DNA of 64,000 nucleotides. Origin: Falciphora oryzae (Eukaryota; Ascomycota; Sordariomycetes; Magnaporthales; Magnaporthaceae). The stretch lies in the NCBI GenBank assembly GCA_000733355.1, contig JNVV01000021.1:144917-208916 (forward strand), written 5' to 3'. A program made the translations under genes and the position numbers. The notes under the pieces are model-generated. The model was given only the letters and a program-made list of their open reading frames with translations. It ran no database searches and was not told the origin of the DNA. Positions 63,961 to 64,000 of this stretch are shown here, in pieces. Each line of letters opens with the position of its first letter. Within the stretch, counting starts at the first letter, position 1.

Positions 63961-64000
63961 GGCGACGGGCGGAATAGATCGGATAAAAGGTAAATGAAAA

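Noticed and set aside
1..64000. tRNA, rRNA, CRISPR or bacterial-type operon features
   Set aside because: No cloverleaf with internal A/B boxes, no rRNA-like stretch, no spaced direct repeats, and gene structure is clearly eukaryotic. A tRNAscan or Rfam run could still reveal one that I cannot fold by eye.

Overview
The window is nuclear DNA of a filamentous ascomycete, most likely a member of the Sordariales. The reasons are: short introns (mostly 65-110 nt) with GT...CTRAC...AG signals; GC-rich coding sequence; fungus-restricted families (DUF6604, DUF7580/HeLo-like, HET, NACHT-ankyrin, WSC, GH55); and a Ty1/copia retrotransposon bearing the marks of repeat-induced point mutation (RIP).

Layout. 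1-15.5 kb is mostly conserved single-copy genes: the tail of a nucleolar-type protein, a DUF6604 protein, three unrecognised coiled-coil or disordered proteins, the NatB catalytic subunit Naa20/Nat3, an SDR oxidoreductase and cytosolic tryptophanyl-tRNA synthetase in ten exons, one of them only 6 nt. 15.8-28.1 kb holds a frameshifted DUF7580/HeLo-like gene and a C2H2 zinc-finger gene split in mid-codon by a 6.58-kb Ty1/copia element with a 5-bp target duplication; a related solo LTR lies just downstream. 28.6-33.8 kb has a small unknown gene and a huge lysine/proline/alanine-repeat gene. 34.4-39.3 kb has the mitochondrial release factor Mrf1 and a secreted, probably GPI-anchored serine carboxypeptidase. 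39.5-52.2 kb carries secreted-protein genes, several broken (a GH55 glucanase-like gene, a possible NucA/NucB-like gene, a CBM18/WSC gene), plus an intact F-box-like gene. 52.7-64 kb contains an NLR-like NACHT-ankyrin gene, a divergent secreted Cys-rich gene, a HET-domain gene, a coiled-coil/proline-rich gene and a membrane protein gene.

How it fits together. Housekeeping genes have clean exon chains. Many accessory genes (HeLo-like, C2H2, GH55, NucA/B-like, CBM18/WSC, perhaps the Lys-rich gene) carry stops, frameshifts or the transposon. HeLo-like, C2H2, NACHT-ankyrin and HET families are typical of fungal non-self recognition and cell-death repertoires, so this looks like an incompatibility-type accessory region in partial decay beside conserved genes. 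The most unusual structural signal is a set of palindromes in the LTRs. They sit at equivalent positions in two divergent LTRs, but two of the three have different sequences, as if base pairing rather than sequence were being kept.

Exon boundaries were read from splice signals and reading frame only. Family names come from recognised motifs, with no database search.
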